NCBI GenBank assembly: GCA_023449275.1
Contig: JAEXJM010000059.1
Coordinates: forward strand, 1 to 32,424
DNA: 32,424 bases
Source: Pseudomonadota bacterium
GTDB taxonomy: Bacteria; Pseudomonadota; Gammaproteobacteria; Burkholderiales; Burkholderiaceae_D
Reading direction: 5' to 3'
Part shown: positions 31,990 to 32,424 of the stretch, piece by piece
Numbering within the stretch: the first letter of the stretch is position 1
Layout of the letters: each line of letters opens with the position of its first letter
Notes under the pieces: model-generated
Told to the model about the DNA's origin: nothing
The model's input: the letters and a program-made list of their open reading frames with translations, nothing else
Database searches by the model: none
Made by a program: the position numbers and the translations under genes

Positions 31990-32424
31990 ATGCCGACAGA
32001 TTCAATGCTGAAAAATCGTGGATTAGTCATAGCTGTTGCTGTGTCCGTTCTGATACACGCCATTGTGCTATCAGTGAAATTTGTCACTCCAACGGCATCT
32101 GTTTTCAAACCAGCCTCTCCTGTTATTGAAGTGGTACTGGGTGGCGGGGGTGGTATCGGGCCGGGAACCGGTGCGGGAGATGGCAGCGCCAATGCTGGCA
32201 AGACAGTTGCCGGTACAAAAGTCGTCACAGAAGTGCAGACGGAGCGTCATGCCCCACAAAGGGCCGTCGAAAAAGGAAAACCTGCTCAAGGCAGGCCGAT
32301 CACTTCCCTTTCCAGACAGAGCAATCAAAAAAACATTCCCAGACCGGAAAAGCCTGTGGCAAACCCTTCGGACAAGGCCCGCTCTGTTGAAAATGGTAAT
32401 ACTTATGCCGGGGGAGGCATCGGT
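31990..32424 (+). CDS. tonB: TonB-like energy transducer, N-terminal part (cut by window end)
   Basis: An open frame of 145 codons runs from ATG 31990 to the last base of the window without a stop. It has a short cytoplasmic N-terminus, one membrane helix (GLVIAVAVSVLIHAIVLS, with a His in the helix as in TonB), a segment like TonB's PVIEVVL, then an unusual glycine-rich stretch (GGGGGIGPGTGAGDG), followed by a Lys/Pro/Gln-rich region. TonB spans the periplasm and passes proton-motive force to outer-membrane receptors. The diagnostic C-terminal domain is outside the window, so the call relies on the N-terminal pattern and on my memory of a tonB gene after rnb in this group. An alternative start is the in-frame ATG at 32005. 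Confidence 0.65.
   Translation, partial: MPTDSMLKNRGLVIAVAVSVLIHAIVLSVKFVTPTASVFKPASPVIEVVLGGGGGIGPGTGAGDGSANAGKTVAGTKVVTEVQTERHAPQRAVEKGKPAQGRPITSLSRQSNQKNIPRPEKPVANPSDKARSVENGNTYAGGGIG

Noticed and set aside
1..32424. Mobile elements, CRISPR arrays, tRNA genes or phage genes
   Set aside because: No transposase-like frame, repeat-spacer pattern, terminal repeats or tRNA cloverleaf was seen by eye.

Overview
The window reads as a chromosomal, mostly housekeeping stretch of a betaproteobacterium. The rsmB–DUF4390–ntrY–ntrX cluster, rpe–gph–trpE next to a divergent apaG, aroQ–accB–accC–prmA–DUF3426–PfkB kinase, and mpl–yqiA–rnb–tonB are gene orders I associate with Burkholderiales. The moderate base composition (about half G+C) and the protein flavour suggest Oxalobacteraceae, perhaps Oxalobacter. 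That assignment is inference. I see no insertion sequence, prophage, CRISPR array, tRNA or rRNA gene.

Layout. 1-101 is the tail of a Lys/Thr/Ala-rich, histone H1-like gene, followed by a bidirectional terminator. 168-9296 is a long leftward block: a response regulator fused in frame to an aldo/keto reductase, its NtrY-type kinase, a DUF4390 protein, rsmB, trpE with a possible trp leader peptide and attenuator, gph and rpe. 9428-11967 holds apaG, mltA, a universal stress protein (leftward) and a small DUF4404-like gene. 12002-12354 is gene-free and contains four DnaA-box-like sites flanking a tract of about 17% G+C, directly before priA. 12355-21641 is mostly rightward: priA, a leftward lytic transglycosylase with a long structured upstream region, ubiD, the SRP 4.5S RNA gene, dnaX, ybaB, recR, cysM and rpsT. 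21716-27868 is leftward: a PfkB-family kinase, a DUF3426 zinc-ribbon protein, prmA, accC, accB, aroQ and an uncharacterised nucleotidyltransferase-like gene. 27943-32424 is rightward: mpl, yqiA, an RNase II-family gene and a truncated tonB-like gene.

How the genes fit together. Several serve DNA replication and repair (priA, dnaX, recR, ybaB, the DnaA-box region). Others serve cell-wall turnover and recycling (mltA, the Slt-type enzyme, mpl), fatty-acid synthesis (accB, accC), aromatic and tryptophan synthesis (aroQ, trpE), ubiquinone (ubiD), cysteine (cysM), and translation or protein targeting (rsmB, prmA, rpsT, SRP RNA).

Most worth a second look are the regulator/reductase fusion, the DnaA-box cluster with an AT-rich tract beside priA, the candidate trp attenuator, the terminator-like hairpin between accB and accC, and the structured leader of the transglycosylase gene.
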